Assembly: GCF_036408855.1 (NCBI RefSeq)
Contig: NZ_JAZGJQ010000002.1
Location: 248,001-312,000 of the forward strand
DNA length: 64,000 nt
From: Olsenella_K absiana
Lineage (GTDB): Bacteria > Actinomycetota > Coriobacteriia > Coriobacteriales > Atopobiaceae
Direction: 5' to 3'
The notes below the pieces were generated by a model. It did not search any database. It had not been told where the DNA came from and was given only the letters and a program-made list of their open reading frames with translations. Position numbers and translations under genes: made by a program. Positions 1 to 10,335 of this stretch are shown piece by piece; position 1 is the first letter of the stretch, and each line of letters starts with the position of its first letter.

Positions 1-106
1 TGTCCGTGCGGCCCGTCGCCATCCTCCAGCCGTGGCGGAAGGCGCCCTCGGCGTCGTAGAGGCCGATGGTCGTCTGGGTGTTGCCCACGTCGATGGCAAG
101 AAACAT
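1..106 (-). CDS. coaX: Type III pantothenate kinase, N-terminal part (cut by window edge)
   Basis: The minus strand from an ATG at 106 reads MFLAIDVGNTQTTIGLYDAE and continues off the window. The D-V-G-N-T motif followed by a T-x-I-G-L-Y/F strand is the phosphate-binding start of CoaX, the ASKHA-fold kinase that phosphorylates pantothenate in the first step of CoA synthesis. A strong ribosome site (GGGGAGG) lies 7 nt before the ATG. Only 35 codons are visible, so the catalytic remainder cannot be checked. It is divergent from the exonuclease gene. Confidence 0.85.
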   Translation of the reverse strand, partial: MFLAIDVGNTQTTIGLYDAEGAFRHGWRMATGRTD

Positions 107-270
107 GCGAGCCTCCCCGCGCTCGTCGGTCAGAGGGCCCCACGGGCCAACAGCTATACTACTGTTTCGCGCTCGCGCGAGGCGGCGCGGGGCGCTGCCG
201 GCCACGGGCCGGGCGGGCGCCGGAAGGGACGTCTAGACCACGGGGCGCGGCCCCGAGGATGCGAGGTTCG

Positions 271-1125
271 ATGACCACCGAGGATGCGGCCGGCGAGACG
301 CTGGCCACGGCAGGCGCAAAGGGCGGCGTCGCGGGTGCGGCGCGCGAGCTCAGGCTCGTCTCCTGGAACGTGAACGGCCTGCGCGCCGTGATGAAGAAGA
401 CCCCGAGCTTCGTCGACGTGGTCTCAGAGACGGACGCCGACGTCTTCGCCATCCAGGAGACCAAGCTCCAGGAGGACCAGGCCGCCAAGCTCGGCCTCGA
501 GGAGACGCTGCCCGGCTACGTGCAGACGTGGAGCTACGCCGAGCGCAAGGGCTACTCCGGCACCGCGGTCTTCAGCCGCGAGGAGCCGCTGCAGGTCGTG
601 CGCGAGACGGGCTGCGAGTTCGCAGACGACGAGGGCCGCGTGTGCGCGCTCGAGTTCGGCAGCTACTGGTTCGTGAACGTCTACACGCCCAACGCCAAGC
701 AGGGCCTGCTCAGGCTCGACGAGCGCCAGGTCTGGGACGCGCGCTTCCGCGACTTCCTCAAGGAGCTCGAGCGCGACAAGCCGGTCGTGACCTGCGGCGA
801 CTTCAACGTCGCGCACGAGGAGATCGACCTCAAGAACCCCAAGAGCAACCGCGGCAACGCGGGCTTCTCCGACGAGGAGCGCGCCGACTTCACGCAGCTC
901 CTGGACGCGGGCTTCACCGACACCTTCCGCAGCCGCCACCCCGGCCTCGAGGGCGCCTACAGCTGGTGGAGCTACCGCTTCCACGCGCGCGAGAAGAACG
1001 CGGGTTGGCGAATCGACTACTTCCTCGTGTCGGACTCGATCGCCGACCGCGTGCGGGGGGCCTCGATCCTCTCCGAGGTCTTCGGATCGGACCACTGCCC
1101 CGTCGAGCTCGCGATCGAGCTCTAG
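271..1125 (+). CDS. xth: Exonuclease III family AP endonuclease
   Basis: 284 residues of the endonuclease/exonuclease/phosphatase fold. It incises abasic DNA sites and removes 3' blocks in base-excision repair. Visible family motifs in order are S-W-N-V-N-G-L-R-A, Q-E-T-K, V-Y-T-P-N-A, the catalytic G-D-F-N-V-A-H, the long N-x-G-F-S-D-E-E-R loop, Y-S-W-W-S-Y-R, G-W-R-I-D-Y-F and the terminal G-S-D-H-C-P-V. ATG 271 was chosen because GCGAGG sits just upstream; an in-frame ATG at 259 lacks a spaced ribosome site. About 30 N-terminal residues before S-W-N-V-N are an Ala/Gly-rich extension of no known role. Confidence 0.93.
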   Translation: MTTEDAAGETLATAGAKGGVAGAARELRLVSWNVNGLRAVMKKTPSFVDVVSETDADVFAIQETKLQEDQAAKLGLEETLPGYVQTWSYAERKGYSGTAVFSREEPLQVVRETGCEFADDEGRVCALEFGSYWFVNVYTPNAKQGLLRLDERQVWDARFRDFLKELERDKPVVTCGDFNVAHEEIDLKNPKSNRGNAGFSDEERADFTQLLDAGFTDTFRSRHPGLEGAYSWWSYRFHAREKNAGWRIDYFLVSDSIADRVRGASILSEVFGSDHCPVELAIEL

Positions 1126-1168
1126 CCGGGCCGGCGGCCGGCGCCGGCGCGGCGGGCGCCGGCCCGGC
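1125..1168. terminator. Hairpin between convergent genes
   Basis: A perfect 11-bp inverted repeat, GCCGGGCCGGC at 1125-1135 and GCCGGCCCGGC at 1158-1168, lies exactly between the convergent stops of the exonuclease and aminotransferase genes. It has no T tract, so it could be a bidirectional terminator or an mRNA 3' end-protecting stem. Confidence 0.5.
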
Positions 1169-1173
1169 AGGCG

Positions 1174-2367
1174 CTAGGCCCCGTAGCTCTCCTTGAGCTT
1201 GCGCCAGGCGGGCATGGAGCCGACGATCGTGTCGAAGCTCACGCAGTAGCCCACGCGCACCCAGCCGTGGCAGCCGAAGGAGTCGGACGGCACGGGCAGC
1301 AGCTCCAGCGAGCGGGCGCGCTCGAAGAACGCGTTCTCGTCGGGCTCGAGCGCCTTGACCCACAGGTAGAAGGCGCCCTGGGGCTCCACGTACTCGTAGC
1401 CCAGCTCGGAGAGGCCGTCGGTCAGGGCCTTGCGGTTCCTCTCGTAGGCGGCGATGTCGGTCGGCTCGTCCACGCAGTCGACCAGCACGCGCTGGAAGAG
1501 CGCCGGCGCGCAGACGAAGCCGAGCTTGCGGCCAGCCCCCGCGACGGCGAAGACGAGGTCGTCGTGGTCGGGGTTGGTGTTGGGCACGAGCACCCAGCCG
1601 ATGCGCTCGCCCGGCAGGCTCAGCGACTTGGAGTAGCTGTAGCAGACGATGGTCGCGTCGTAGATCGAGGGCACCCACGGCACCTCGACACCGGCGTAGG
1701 CGATCTCCCGGTACGGCTCGTCGGAGATCAGGTAGACGGGGTGGCCGAACTCACGGGACTTCTCGCGCAGGACGGCCGCCAGCTCCTCCAGGTTCTGGCG
1801 CGAGTAGACCGAGCCCACGGGGTTGTTGGGCGAGTTCACGAGGACCGCGACGGTACGCTCGTTGATCGCCTGCGCCATCGCGGCGACGTCGATCTGGAAG
1901 GTGTCCGCGTCGGCCATGACCTCGACGCAGCGTGCCCCCGCGTTCTCGATGAAGACCTTGTACTCGGGGAAGTACGGCGCCACGACGCAGACCTCCTGGC
2001 CGGCGCCGCGCTCGACGATGGCGTTGAAGGTGATGGAGAGCGCCGCAGCCGCGCCGCAGGTCAGGTAGAGGTCGGCGGGCGAGTAGGACGTGTGGAACCG
2101 GCGGTTCAGGCTGTCCGCGACGGCCTTGCGCGCCACGGGCAGGCCCGCGGCGGGGGTGTAGCCGTGCAGCTCGACCGGCGACAGGTCGAGGGCGCGCTCG
2201 ATCGAGGAGCGCACGGCCATGGGGGCCGGGACGTTGGGGTTGCCGAGCGAGAAGTCGAAGACCTTGTCCGCGCCGATCTCAGCCTTGCGGGCCGCGCCCC
2301 AGGCCGCGATCTCACGGATCGAACTCTTGGAGGCGCCGTAGGCGTAGCTTTCCTTGTTGATGCTCAT
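1174..2367 (-). CDS. Class I/II PLP-dependent aminotransferase
   Basis: 397-residue fold-type I aminotransferase of the aspartate aminotransferase family. Visible landmarks are S-L-G-N-P-N-V-P near the N-terminus, N-S-P-N-N-P-V-G, S-D-E-P-Y-R-E, and S-Y-S-K-S-L-S-L-P-G-E-R-I-G whose lysine should form the PLP aldimine. Length is normal for the family. Substrate cannot be read from sequence; an amino acid and 2-oxo acid pair is expected. ATG 2367 is preferred because AAGGAG is 6 nt upstream, while the ATG two codons earlier abuts that ribosome site. Confidence 0.9.
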   Translation of the reverse strand: MSINKESYAYGASKSSIREIAAWGAARKAEIGADKVFDFSLGNPNVPAPMAVRSSIERALDLSPVELHGYTPAAGLPVARKAVADSLNRRFHTSYSPADLYLTCGAAAALSITFNAIVERGAGQEVCVVAPYFPEYKVFIENAGARCVEVMADADTFQIDVAAMAQAINERTVAVLVNSPNNPVGSVYSRQNLEELAAVLREKSREFGHPVYLISDEPYREIAYAGVEVPWVPSIYDATIVCYSYSKSLSLPGERIGWVLVPNTNPDHDDLVFAVAGAGRKLGFVCAPALFQRVLVDCVDEPTDIAAYERNRKALTDGLSELGYEYVEPQGAFYLWVKALEPDENAFFERARSLELLPVPSDSFGCHGWVRVGYCVSFDTIVGSMPAWRKLKESYGA

Positions 2368-2534
2368 GCTCATCTCCTTGTCACGAGCGCCCGGCGAGGC
2401 CGCGCTGCGAAGTCGCAGGCAGGCCCGCGGGCGTCCAGTCGCATCCATGGTATCCCGCACGCGACCGCGCCAGGGCACGCGCGCGAGAGTGGAAACAAAC
2501 GTCGCGCGGCGCAGGCGAGAGGGGCCTCGCGTCC

Positions 2535-4154
2535 CTACTCCCCCAGGACGGCGACGGCCCCCGGCCACAGGCGCCCGGCCGCAAGCTCGTCCCACTCGGG
2601 CGCGTCCAGCCGCACCTCCCTCACCGGCACGCCCTCGGCGTCCGCCCACGCGCAGAGCTCGCGGCGGGCGGCCTCGAAGGCGCCCGCGAGGGCGTCTGCG
2701 CGCTTGCCCCTCGTGGCCACCGCGCCACGGTCGAGCAAGGCGTAGCGCAGCTCGCCGAAGCCGAGCACGACGCCGGCGCGCGCGGACGTCGAGCCGTCGG
2801 ACACGAGAAGGACCTCGCGCGGCGCGTCCAGCGCGGGCAGGTGAGCGACCTCGGCCCCGAGGCGCTCGGAGAGGGTCTCGAAGACGGGCAGCGCGCGGGC
2901 CGCGTCCTCGGAGGCGTCCAGGCGCGCGGCGCTCAGGCCGAGGGCGGCGCAGAGGTGGTCCAGGTAGGCGAAGCCGGGAACGGCCTCGCCGTTGAGGTAG
3001 CGCTGCAGCCCCTCGACGGACTCGTCGCCCGCGGCGCGTGCCAGGCGGGCGGCCGTGACGGTGGGATCGCTCGCGGCGATGAGGTCCACCGCCTCGTAGA
3101 GCCGCTCGGCGTAGGTCGACGCGTAGTCGAGAAGCCCGCGCTCGCTCGGGCGCCTGCGCTCGCGGCGGCTGGCCACGACGCTCTGCGCCAGCCCCTCGCG
3201 CACCTCCCGCTCGCGCGGCCCCAGCGCCTCCACGAGCGCCGCGAGGGCGGGGAGCTCGGGCGCGGCCCCAGGGGCCGCCGCTGCGCAGACGGGCGTCGGG
3301 GCAGCGGCGGATTCGGGGGTCACGGCCCCGGCGGGAGCCGCGTCCGCGGACGGCGACGTCGGGACCGCGGGCGCGGGCGCGGGCGTGGCAGCTGCGGCCT
3401 CCGCGTCCTTCTCGGCCGCGTCCCTCCGCTCGAGGGGGACCGCCGCGGCGAAGGCGTCGTCGAACTCCTCGACCGGCTCGTCTGCGGCGGGTATCGCCAT
3501 TGCCGCGAGCTTGGCCTCGCGCTCGGCGCGCGCCCGCTCGGCGGCGGCGCGGTCCGCCATGGCGCGTTCGACGGCCGCCTGGTCCACGCTCTTGCGCCGG
3601 GCCTCCGCGAGGCGCTCCTGGGCGGCGGACTTGGCCTGGGCCTTCGCGCTCGCGAGGTCGGCGGCCCTCCTGGCCTCGGCCTGGCGGGCCGCGCGGCGGC
3701 GCAGCGCACCCTCGAGCTCGTCGCGCAGCCTGTACTCGCGCATGCCCGCGGCCACCTTGCCGGCCGGCCGCGACAGGGCGAGCACGCCCGACCAGTCGGG
3801 GTTGCCGAAGCGGTCCATCGCGGGCGGCTCCACGCCGAGGCGGGCTCCGGCGCGCTCGGCGGCGGAGTTGAGCCAGCGGCGGTAGCGCCCCATGGTGCCG
3901 CGGTACCTCACGCTGAGCTGCTGGAAGGTCGCGGGCGACCCGTAGTTGAAGAAGCACTCGAGGACGTTCAGGCCGTCCTCGTCGAAGATCGCGGGGTCCT
4001 CGAGCATCTCGCACCAGTCGTCGACGCTCACGTCGAGGGGGTACTCCTCCTCGGTGGGCCGCCAGGTGTAGTCGACCTCCGCCTCCTCCTCGGTCTCCCT
4101 CGCCTGCTCCGCGGCCACCTCGTGCGCCCGCCTGTCGTTCCTGATGATTGCCAT
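2535..4154 (-). CDS. Unknown protein with McrB-like N-terminal region and Ala/Glu-rich linker
   Basis: 539 residues, not confidently recognised. Residues about 45-155 (D-W-C-E-M-L through the Y-R-L-R-D-E-L segment) resemble by eye the accessory N-terminal domain of some McrB-type AAA proteins, but no ATPase follows. Residues about 155-300 are a charged coiled-coil and low-complexity linker. Near residue 375 a Y-L-N-G-E-A-V-P-G-F segment looks like the end of an XRE-type helix-turn-helix. The last 120 residues begin with an L-V-S-D-G-S-T-S-A strand that weakly suggests an RNase H-like fold. No signal peptide or membrane helix is evident. Its promoter should lie in the AT-rich gap upstream. Confidence 0.7.
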   Translation of the reverse strand: MAIIRNDRRAHEVAAEQARETEEEAEVDYTWRPTEEEYPLDVSVDDWCEMLEDPAIFDEDGLNVLECFFNYGSPATFQQLSVRYRGTMGRYRRWLNSAAERAGARLGVEPPAMDRFGNPDWSGVLALSRPAGKVAAGMREYRLRDELEGALRRRAARQAEARRAADLASAKAQAKSAAQERLAEARRKSVDQAAVERAMADRAAAERARAEREAKLAAMAIPAADEPVEEFDDAFAAAVPLERRDAAEKDAEAAAATPAPAPAVPTSPSADAAPAGAVTPESAAAPTPVCAAAAPGAAPELPALAALVEALGPREREVREGLAQSVVASRRERRRPSERGLLDYASTYAERLYEAVDLIAASDPTVTAARLARAAGDESVEGLQRYLNGEAVPGFAYLDHLCAALGLSAARLDASEDAARALPVFETLSERLGAEVAHLPALDAPREVLLVSDGSTSARAGVVLGFGELRYALLDRGAVATRGKRADALAGAFEAARRELCAWADAEGVPVREVRLDAPEWDELAAGRLWPGAVAVLGE

Positions 4155-4445
4155 GCCCCGTCCCTACGTCACGCCTGGCGCCCGCCTGCCCGGCGCGCGC
4201 CCTGCCCGGTCTTTCCGCGTACGAGTATACGTTCGCGCTGGTATCAAACGACGCGCATACCTGCCGCTCGTCGGAGTCGGCAAGTGTTTAAATAATCATA
4301 CGTTATGTAATTAATCGGCATAAGTATGCGAATTCGTTGCCTAATCAAAGGCTAATTTTCATTTATACAGAAATTATGATATTGCTCCGCCGATAGAGAA
4401 GCTCCGAAAGTCGCCGGAATTTTGGGTTACAAAGTAGGTGTGGTT
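4155..4445. other. AT-rich intergenic stretch upstream of the unknown protein gene
   Basis: The stretch from about 4205 to 4440 is strikingly AT-rich against the GC-rich surroundings, with runs such as TTTAAATAATCATACG. No open reading frame was found in it. A TATGAT box near 4375 could serve as a -10 element for a plus-strand transcript. The region must also carry the promoter of the gene ending at 4154. Confidence 0.5.
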
Positions 4446-4560
4446 GCGTGAAACAGGGATCACGCCTCCATCAGCACGGATGGACGCAAGGAGCCACCTT
4501 CCCCTCCGAGCGTCCGGCACGAGGCCCCACCCGCTCAGGCGGGCAGGGCCTCTTGTCTTT
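4446..4560 (+). ncRNA. Candidate structured small RNA with its own terminator
   Basis: Consecutive inverted repeats are visible: GCGTG 4446-4450 with CACGC 4461-4465; CCATC 4468-4472 with GATGG 4479-4483; GGACGC 4482-4487 with GCGTCC 4510-4515, enclosing GGAG 4490-4493 with CTCC 4504-4507; then a terminator stem at 4521-4552. The second and third stems share two bases, so they may alternate. Both neighbouring genes are on the minus strand, so this plus-strand terminator serves no annotated gene. I could not match it to 4.5S, 6S, tmRNA, RNase P or a riboswitch class. Confidence 0.35.
4521..4560 (+). terminator. Intrinsic terminator of the candidate small RNA
   Basis: GAGGCCC 4521-4527 pairs with GGGCCTC 4546-4552, with inner CCCGC 4530-4534 pairing with GCGGG 4539-4543. 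TCTTGTCTTT follows, giving a T-rich tail on the plus strand only. Confidence 0.6.
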
Positions 4561-4632
4561 CCACGCGTCCTGCCTCCGACCGCCGCCGGCGCCTCGGGCG
4601 CCCCGGTCCGGCCGGCTCTCCCGGAGCCGCCC

Positions 4633-5544
4633 CTAGAGGTGCATCCTCCGCTCGACGTCGCGGATCAGCGGCAGGAAGTTACGCTCGTCCTCGCTGATGG
4701 CGAGCTGCTCGTTGAAGAAGTCGATGACCCACTTCGTGGCGATCTGGGAGCCGTAGGTGATGAAGTCGTGCCCAGCGCCCTCGATGACCTTGAGCTGGGG
4801 GTCGGGGAAGGCGTCCGCGAGGTGCGCCGCGTCGACGAGCGGGGTCACGGTGTCCTCGGACCCGTGGATGATAAGCGTCCTGCCAGGATAGTGCGAGGCC
4901 TTCTCGAGGGGGTCGCGCCAGATCGCCTCGAGGGCGAAGCTGTCGGAGACGAGCGTGCCCTGGTACCTGAAGGCCTTCGGCGCCCTCCTGCCGTCGCCGA
5001 ACGCCTCGACCATCTCGTCGTGCAGCTGCGCCATGGGGTACATGAGGGCGAGCGAGCGGACCCACGTGGGGTGGTCGCCCGCGAAGGTGATGGCGGCGTT
5101 GGCGCCGTTGGCCTCGGCGAGCAGGTAGATGAGGTCGGGGTCGCACCAGCTCTGGAACATCAGGTAGTCGAAGATGGCCTCCAGGTCCTCCTCCTGCGTC
5201 TCGAGGCTGAGGTCCTTGGTGTCGCCGCCCGACTCGCCTCCCTCCCGTGCGCCGTAGAAGTCGAAGACGAGCGAGGCGTAGCCGCGCTCGGCCAGGGGGA
5301 TTGCGTAGTTGATCAGCGAGGTGAACCCGGCGTTCAGCGCGTGCGCGCACACCACGCAGGGAACGCGGTAGGGATGATAGCCCTCCTCGGGGTCCGTCTC
5401 GGAGCCGAGGGGCATGTAGAGCATCCCCCTCAGGTAGATGTCCTTTCCGCCGCTCCTACGGTGGATCACGATCTCCTGCTCGGTGCTGGTGAAGCCGGGC
5501 GCCCCGTCCACGTGGCTGTCCCGGGGCTGGCTGGGGTCTGTCAT
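4633..5544 (-). CDS. Alpha/beta hydrolase-fold protein lacking the serine nucleophile
   Basis: 303 residues with a recognisable alpha/beta hydrolase core: A-H-A-L-N-A-G, V-F-D-F-Y-G, a late acid-loop G-S-E-D-T-V-T-P, and the catalytic-histidine segment G-A-G-H-D-F. At the nucleophile elbow, where G-x-S-x-G is expected, it reads A-E-A-N-G-A-N, so Asn replaces Ser. The adjacent paralogue has intact G-A-S-Q-G-G at the same place. It may be a pseudo-enzyme (binding or sensing) or use different chemistry. The start has GAGGAG 6 nt upstream. It is the last gene of an apparent GntR-hydrolase-hydrolase operon. Confidence 0.85.
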   Translation of the reverse strand: MTDPSQPRDSHVDGAPGFTSTEQEIVIHRRSGGKDIYLRGMLYMPLGSETDPEEGYHPYRVPCVVCAHALNAGFTSLINYAIPLAERGYASLVFDFYGAREGGESGGDTKDLSLETQEEDLEAIFDYLMFQSWCDPDLIYLLAEANGANAAITFAGDHPTWVRSLALMYPMAQLHDEMVEAFGDGRRAPKAFRYQGTLVSDSFALEAIWRDPLEKASHYPGRTLIIHGSEDTVTPLVDAAHLADAFPDPQLKVIEGAGHDFITYGSQIATKWVIDFFNEQLAISEDERNFLPLIRDVERRMHL

Positions 5545-5599
5545 GCGCGCTCCTCATCGCTCGGGTCGGTCGGGGGGCTCGCGTGCGAGCCGCCCCGCT

Positions 5600-6397
5600 C
5601 TATCTCAGTATTTCACCTTTTATAAATTCGCACACCCGCGCGACCGCAGCGTCGAGAATGCCGCCGGCAAATCCGTGACCGGCGCCCTCCTGCACCTCGA
5701 GGGTCGCCCTGGGGAACGTCCGCGCCGCGCGGCGGGAGTAGGAGAGGTCCACGAGCCCGTCCTGGTCCCCGTGCAGGATGAGGACGTCCCCTCCGAACTC
5801 CCCCATCAGCTCGAAGGGGTCGAGGGCGCGCGCGGCGAGGTTGTAGGCCCTGCCGACCTCGACGCCCGCCGGGGTGACGTAGGAGTCCGGGACGTCCGCC
5901 GGGTCCGGGTACGCCGCGATGGCGTCGTCGTGGATGCAGAAGGCCGGGTAGAGGAGGGCGAGCGCCTTCACCCGGGCGGGGTTGCGCGCGGCAAAGGCCG
6001 CGCAGGCCAGCCCTCCCTGGCTCGCGCCGACGAGCGAGAGGTTGTCCGTGTCGCAGAAGGGCTCCTCGGACATGAGCTGCACCGCGGCGGCGACGTCGAG
6101 CGCCTGCGTCTCGACGGTCATGCGCAGGGGGTCGCCGTCCGACCTGCCCCGCGCCGAGCCCGAGAGGTCGAGGCAGTAGGTCACGACGCCGCGTGCGGAG
6201 AGCCCCTCCGCGTAGGCGTCCATCCCCTCGTGGCTCGAGCCGATCCCGTGCGCCAGGACCACCGTCGGGAGGGTCAGGTGCGTGAAGGCGGCCTCCTCGG
6301 CGCCCGCGGGCAGGCGCAGCACGCCGAAGACCTTGACCTGCTCGCCCGTCTCCGGGTCCTCGCGCAGGCACCACAGGTAGTGCTCGGAGAAGCTCAT
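5600..6397 (-). CDS. Alpha/beta hydrolase (serine esterase or dienelactone hydrolase-like)
   Basis: 265 residues with a complete catalytic set: oxyanion region L-A-H-G-I-G-S-S-H, nucleophile elbow V-G-A-S-Q-G-G, acid loop H-G-D-Q-D-G-L-V, and histidine in G-A-G-H-G-F. No signal peptide, so probably cytoplasmic. Substrate unknown; short-chain ester or peptide hydrolases have this size. ATG 6397 has GAAGGGA upstream. It lies between a GntR regulator and a Ser-to-Asn paralogue, and all three face the same way with gaps of 95 bp and 55 bp, so co-transcription is likely. Confidence 0.88.
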   Translation of the reverse strand: MSFSEHYLWCLREDPETGEQVKVFGVLRLPAGAEEAAFTHLTLPTVVLAHGIGSSHEGMDAYAEGLSARGVVTYCLDLSGSARGRSDGDPLRMTVETQALDVAAAVQLMSEEPFCDTDNLSLVGASQGGLACAAFAARNPARVKALALLYPAFCIHDDAIAAYPDPADVPDSYVTPAGVEVGRAYNLAARALDPFELMGEFGGDVLILHGDQDGLVDLSYSRRAARTFPRATLEVQEGAGHGFAGGILDAAVARVCEFIKGEILR

Positions 6398-6492
6398 GTG
6401 GGTATCCCTTCCCTTGCTCGAATCGTGAGGGGCCCAGCCGCACGGGCGGTGCGGCCCCCGGGCGTGCCCTCGCCGGGCGCCCCCTCGCGGGC

Positions 6493-7290
6493 CTAGACGG
6501 AGCGCCTGAGGCCCTCCTCGTCCACGTCGAACTCGAAGCTGACCGAGTTGCCCGCGTAGCGCTCGTAGGTGACCTCGACCAGCTCGTTGCCCATGTCGTA
6601 GGTGTGGTTGAGAAGGACGAGCAGCGCCGAGCCGGGCTCGGCGCCGAGCAGCTCGGCGATGTGCTCCGAGGCGTTCTCGGCGAACAGCTCGCGGTGCGAG
6701 TGGGTCGGCCGCTTGCCGTAGCGCTGGGCGAGGACGTGGTAGAGCGAGTCGCGCGCGAAGTCGTACTCGTCGAGCCCCGGCAGGTCGCTCGCGGGCAGGA
6801 AGGTGTCCTGGTGCACGTAGGCCTGCTCGTTGATGCGCCTGATGCGCTCCAGGTGCCAGCACGAGGGGTCGGCGGGGTCGACGAAGGCGGTGTTGGCCAG
6901 GAGCGGGTCCATCGTGAGCTCGGCAGGGGTCAGGACCCTCTCGAAGGCCAGCACGCGGGTGGCGGGGTTCTGGCCGGAGATCGCGAGCTCCTCGCGGTAG
7001 GAGAAGAGCTTGCCCATGAAGACGCCGTAGTTGGTCGCCCGGACGAAGGTGCCGCGCCCCCGCTCGCGGACGATGAGGCCGTCGTGCACGAGGGCGTCGT
7101 AGGCCTGGCGCACGACGATGCGCGAGACGCCCAGCTCCTTGATGAGCTCGTGCTCGGTCGGAAGCTTGGCTCCCGGCATCAGCTCGCCCCTGCGGATCGC
7201 CCGCTCGAGGCTGTCGTGCAGCTGCACGTAGAGCGGCGTCCGGGAGGAGCGGTCGATCTTCACGAAGGACCTCGCTGCGCTCTTCGGCAT
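6493..7290 (-). CDS. GntR/HutC-type transcriptional regulator with UTRA domain
   Basis: 265 residues. The N-terminal winged helix-turn-helix (residues about 12-78) shows P-L-Y-V-Q-L, G-A-K-L-P-T-E-H-E-L, the recognition helix V-S-R-I-V-V-R-Q-A-Y, and the wing R-G-R-G-T-F-V. The remaining 170 residues match a UTRA effector domain, ending in E-V-T-Y-E-R-Y-A-G. It probably represses its own operon with the two downstream hydrolases and responds to a small molecule. ATG 7290 is chosen because GGGAAGG is 8 nt upstream; a GTG six codons earlier is weaker. Confidence 0.9.
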   Translation of the reverse strand: MPKSAARSFVKIDRSSRTPLYVQLHDSLERAIRRGELMPGAKLPTEHELIKELGVSRIVVRQAYDALVHDGLIVRERGRGTFVRATNYGVFMGKLFSYREELAISGQNPATRVLAFERVLTPAELTMDPLLANTAFVDPADPSCWHLERIRRINEQAYVHQDTFLPASDLPGLDEYDFARDSLYHVLAQRYGKRPTHSHRELFAENASEHIAELLGAEPGSALLVLLNHTYDMGNELVEVTYERYAGNSVSFEFDVDEEGLRRSV

Positions 7291-7448
7291 CCCTTGCCCC
7301 TTCCCCACCCGCCGAGGCGAGTGCGGCGCCCGCCTCGCGCCCCCGCTCGAGCGGAGGCGATGGGGCGGGCGCCAGTCGGTTACAGACGCCTATTGTAAGG
7401 TAGCCGCGAGGTTCACGGGCGCGCGAAGGCCGCGCGGCCTGCCGCGCC

Positions 7449-9530
<2,082 letters not shown>

Positions 9531-9671
9531 GGGTCGCTCCCCCATATGTCGGCGGGACGGGTCGGTCCCGCGGCCGCAGGCGCGGCCACGTCCGTTACGT
9601 GAGTGGGCGCGCATCCGCTGCGCGCCCACCGAAAAGCAGTCCAAATATAGCGTTATGCCAGCGGGCTCGCC

Positions 9672-10247
9672 CTAGGAGTACACCTCGGGCTTGAGAATCC
9701 CCACATAGGGGAGGTTGCGGTAGCGCTCCGCGAAGTCCAGGCCGTAGCCCACCACGAAGGCGTCCGGCACGTGGCAGCCCACGTAGCGCGGCTCGACGGC
9801 GGGCTGCTTGCCCTCGATGTCCTTGACCGAGAAGGCCGCGACCTCGATGGAGTTGGGCTGGCGCGCCTGCAGCAGCTTGATGAGGTAGGAGAGCGTGAGG
9901 CCGGAGTCCAAGATGTCCTCGGCGATGATCACATCGCGCCCCTGGACCTTGGTGTCCAGGTCCTTCACGATGCGGACCACACCGGAGCTCTTGACGCCGT
10001 TGCCGTAGCTCGAGACGGCCATGAAGTCCACCTCGCAGGGGACCTTGATGGCGCGGAGAAGGTCCGCGGTGAAGATGAAGGCGCCGCGCAGCACCGTTAC
10101 GACGAGCGGGTTCCTCCCAGCGTAGTCACGGCTGATCTCGTCGCCCATGCGGGTGACGATCCCCCTGATGTCCTCCTCCGAGAGCACGACGCTCTCAACG
10201 TCCGGATGTAGCTGTGTCGCAGTGCCCTTCGCAGTGTCAGCTGCCAT
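9672..10247 (-). CDS. hpt: Hypoxanthine phosphoribosyltransferase
   Basis: 191-residue type I phosphoribosyltransferase that salvages hypoxanthine and guanine with PRPP. The PRPP-binding loop is V-I-I-A-E-D-I-L-D-S-G-L-T. F-M-A-V-S-S-Y-G supplies the family's conserved S-Y-G segment, and the base-contact region F-V-V-G-Y-G-L-D-F-A-E appears near the C-terminus. The ATG at 10247 has GAGGG 8 nt upstream. It lies between tilS and ftsH on the same strand, 88 bp downstream of tilS. Confidence 0.95.
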   Translation of the reverse strand: MAADTAKGTATQLHPDVESVVLSEEDIRGIVTRMGDEISRDYAGRNPLVVTVLRGAFIFTADLLRAIKVPCEVDFMAVSSYGNGVKSSGVVRIVKDLDTKVQGRDVIIAEDILDSGLTLSYLIKLLQARQPNSIEVAAFSVKDIEGKQPAVEPRYVGCHVPDAFVVGYGLDFAERYRNLPYVGILKPEVYS

Positions 10248-10335
10248 GTACGGTTCCCTCCAAGTCCGCCCGACGGCCTCTCGCACCCGCGGGGCGGGAC
10301 CACGCCCGCCTCGCTCCTAGGTGCCCATCATGGTA

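Noticed and set aside
4446..4560. 4.5S RNA, 6S RNA, tmRNA or RNase P RNA.
   Set aside because: The conserved cores (for example the 4.5S GGAAGCAGC-type loop or the RNase P GAGGAAAGTCC start) are absent.
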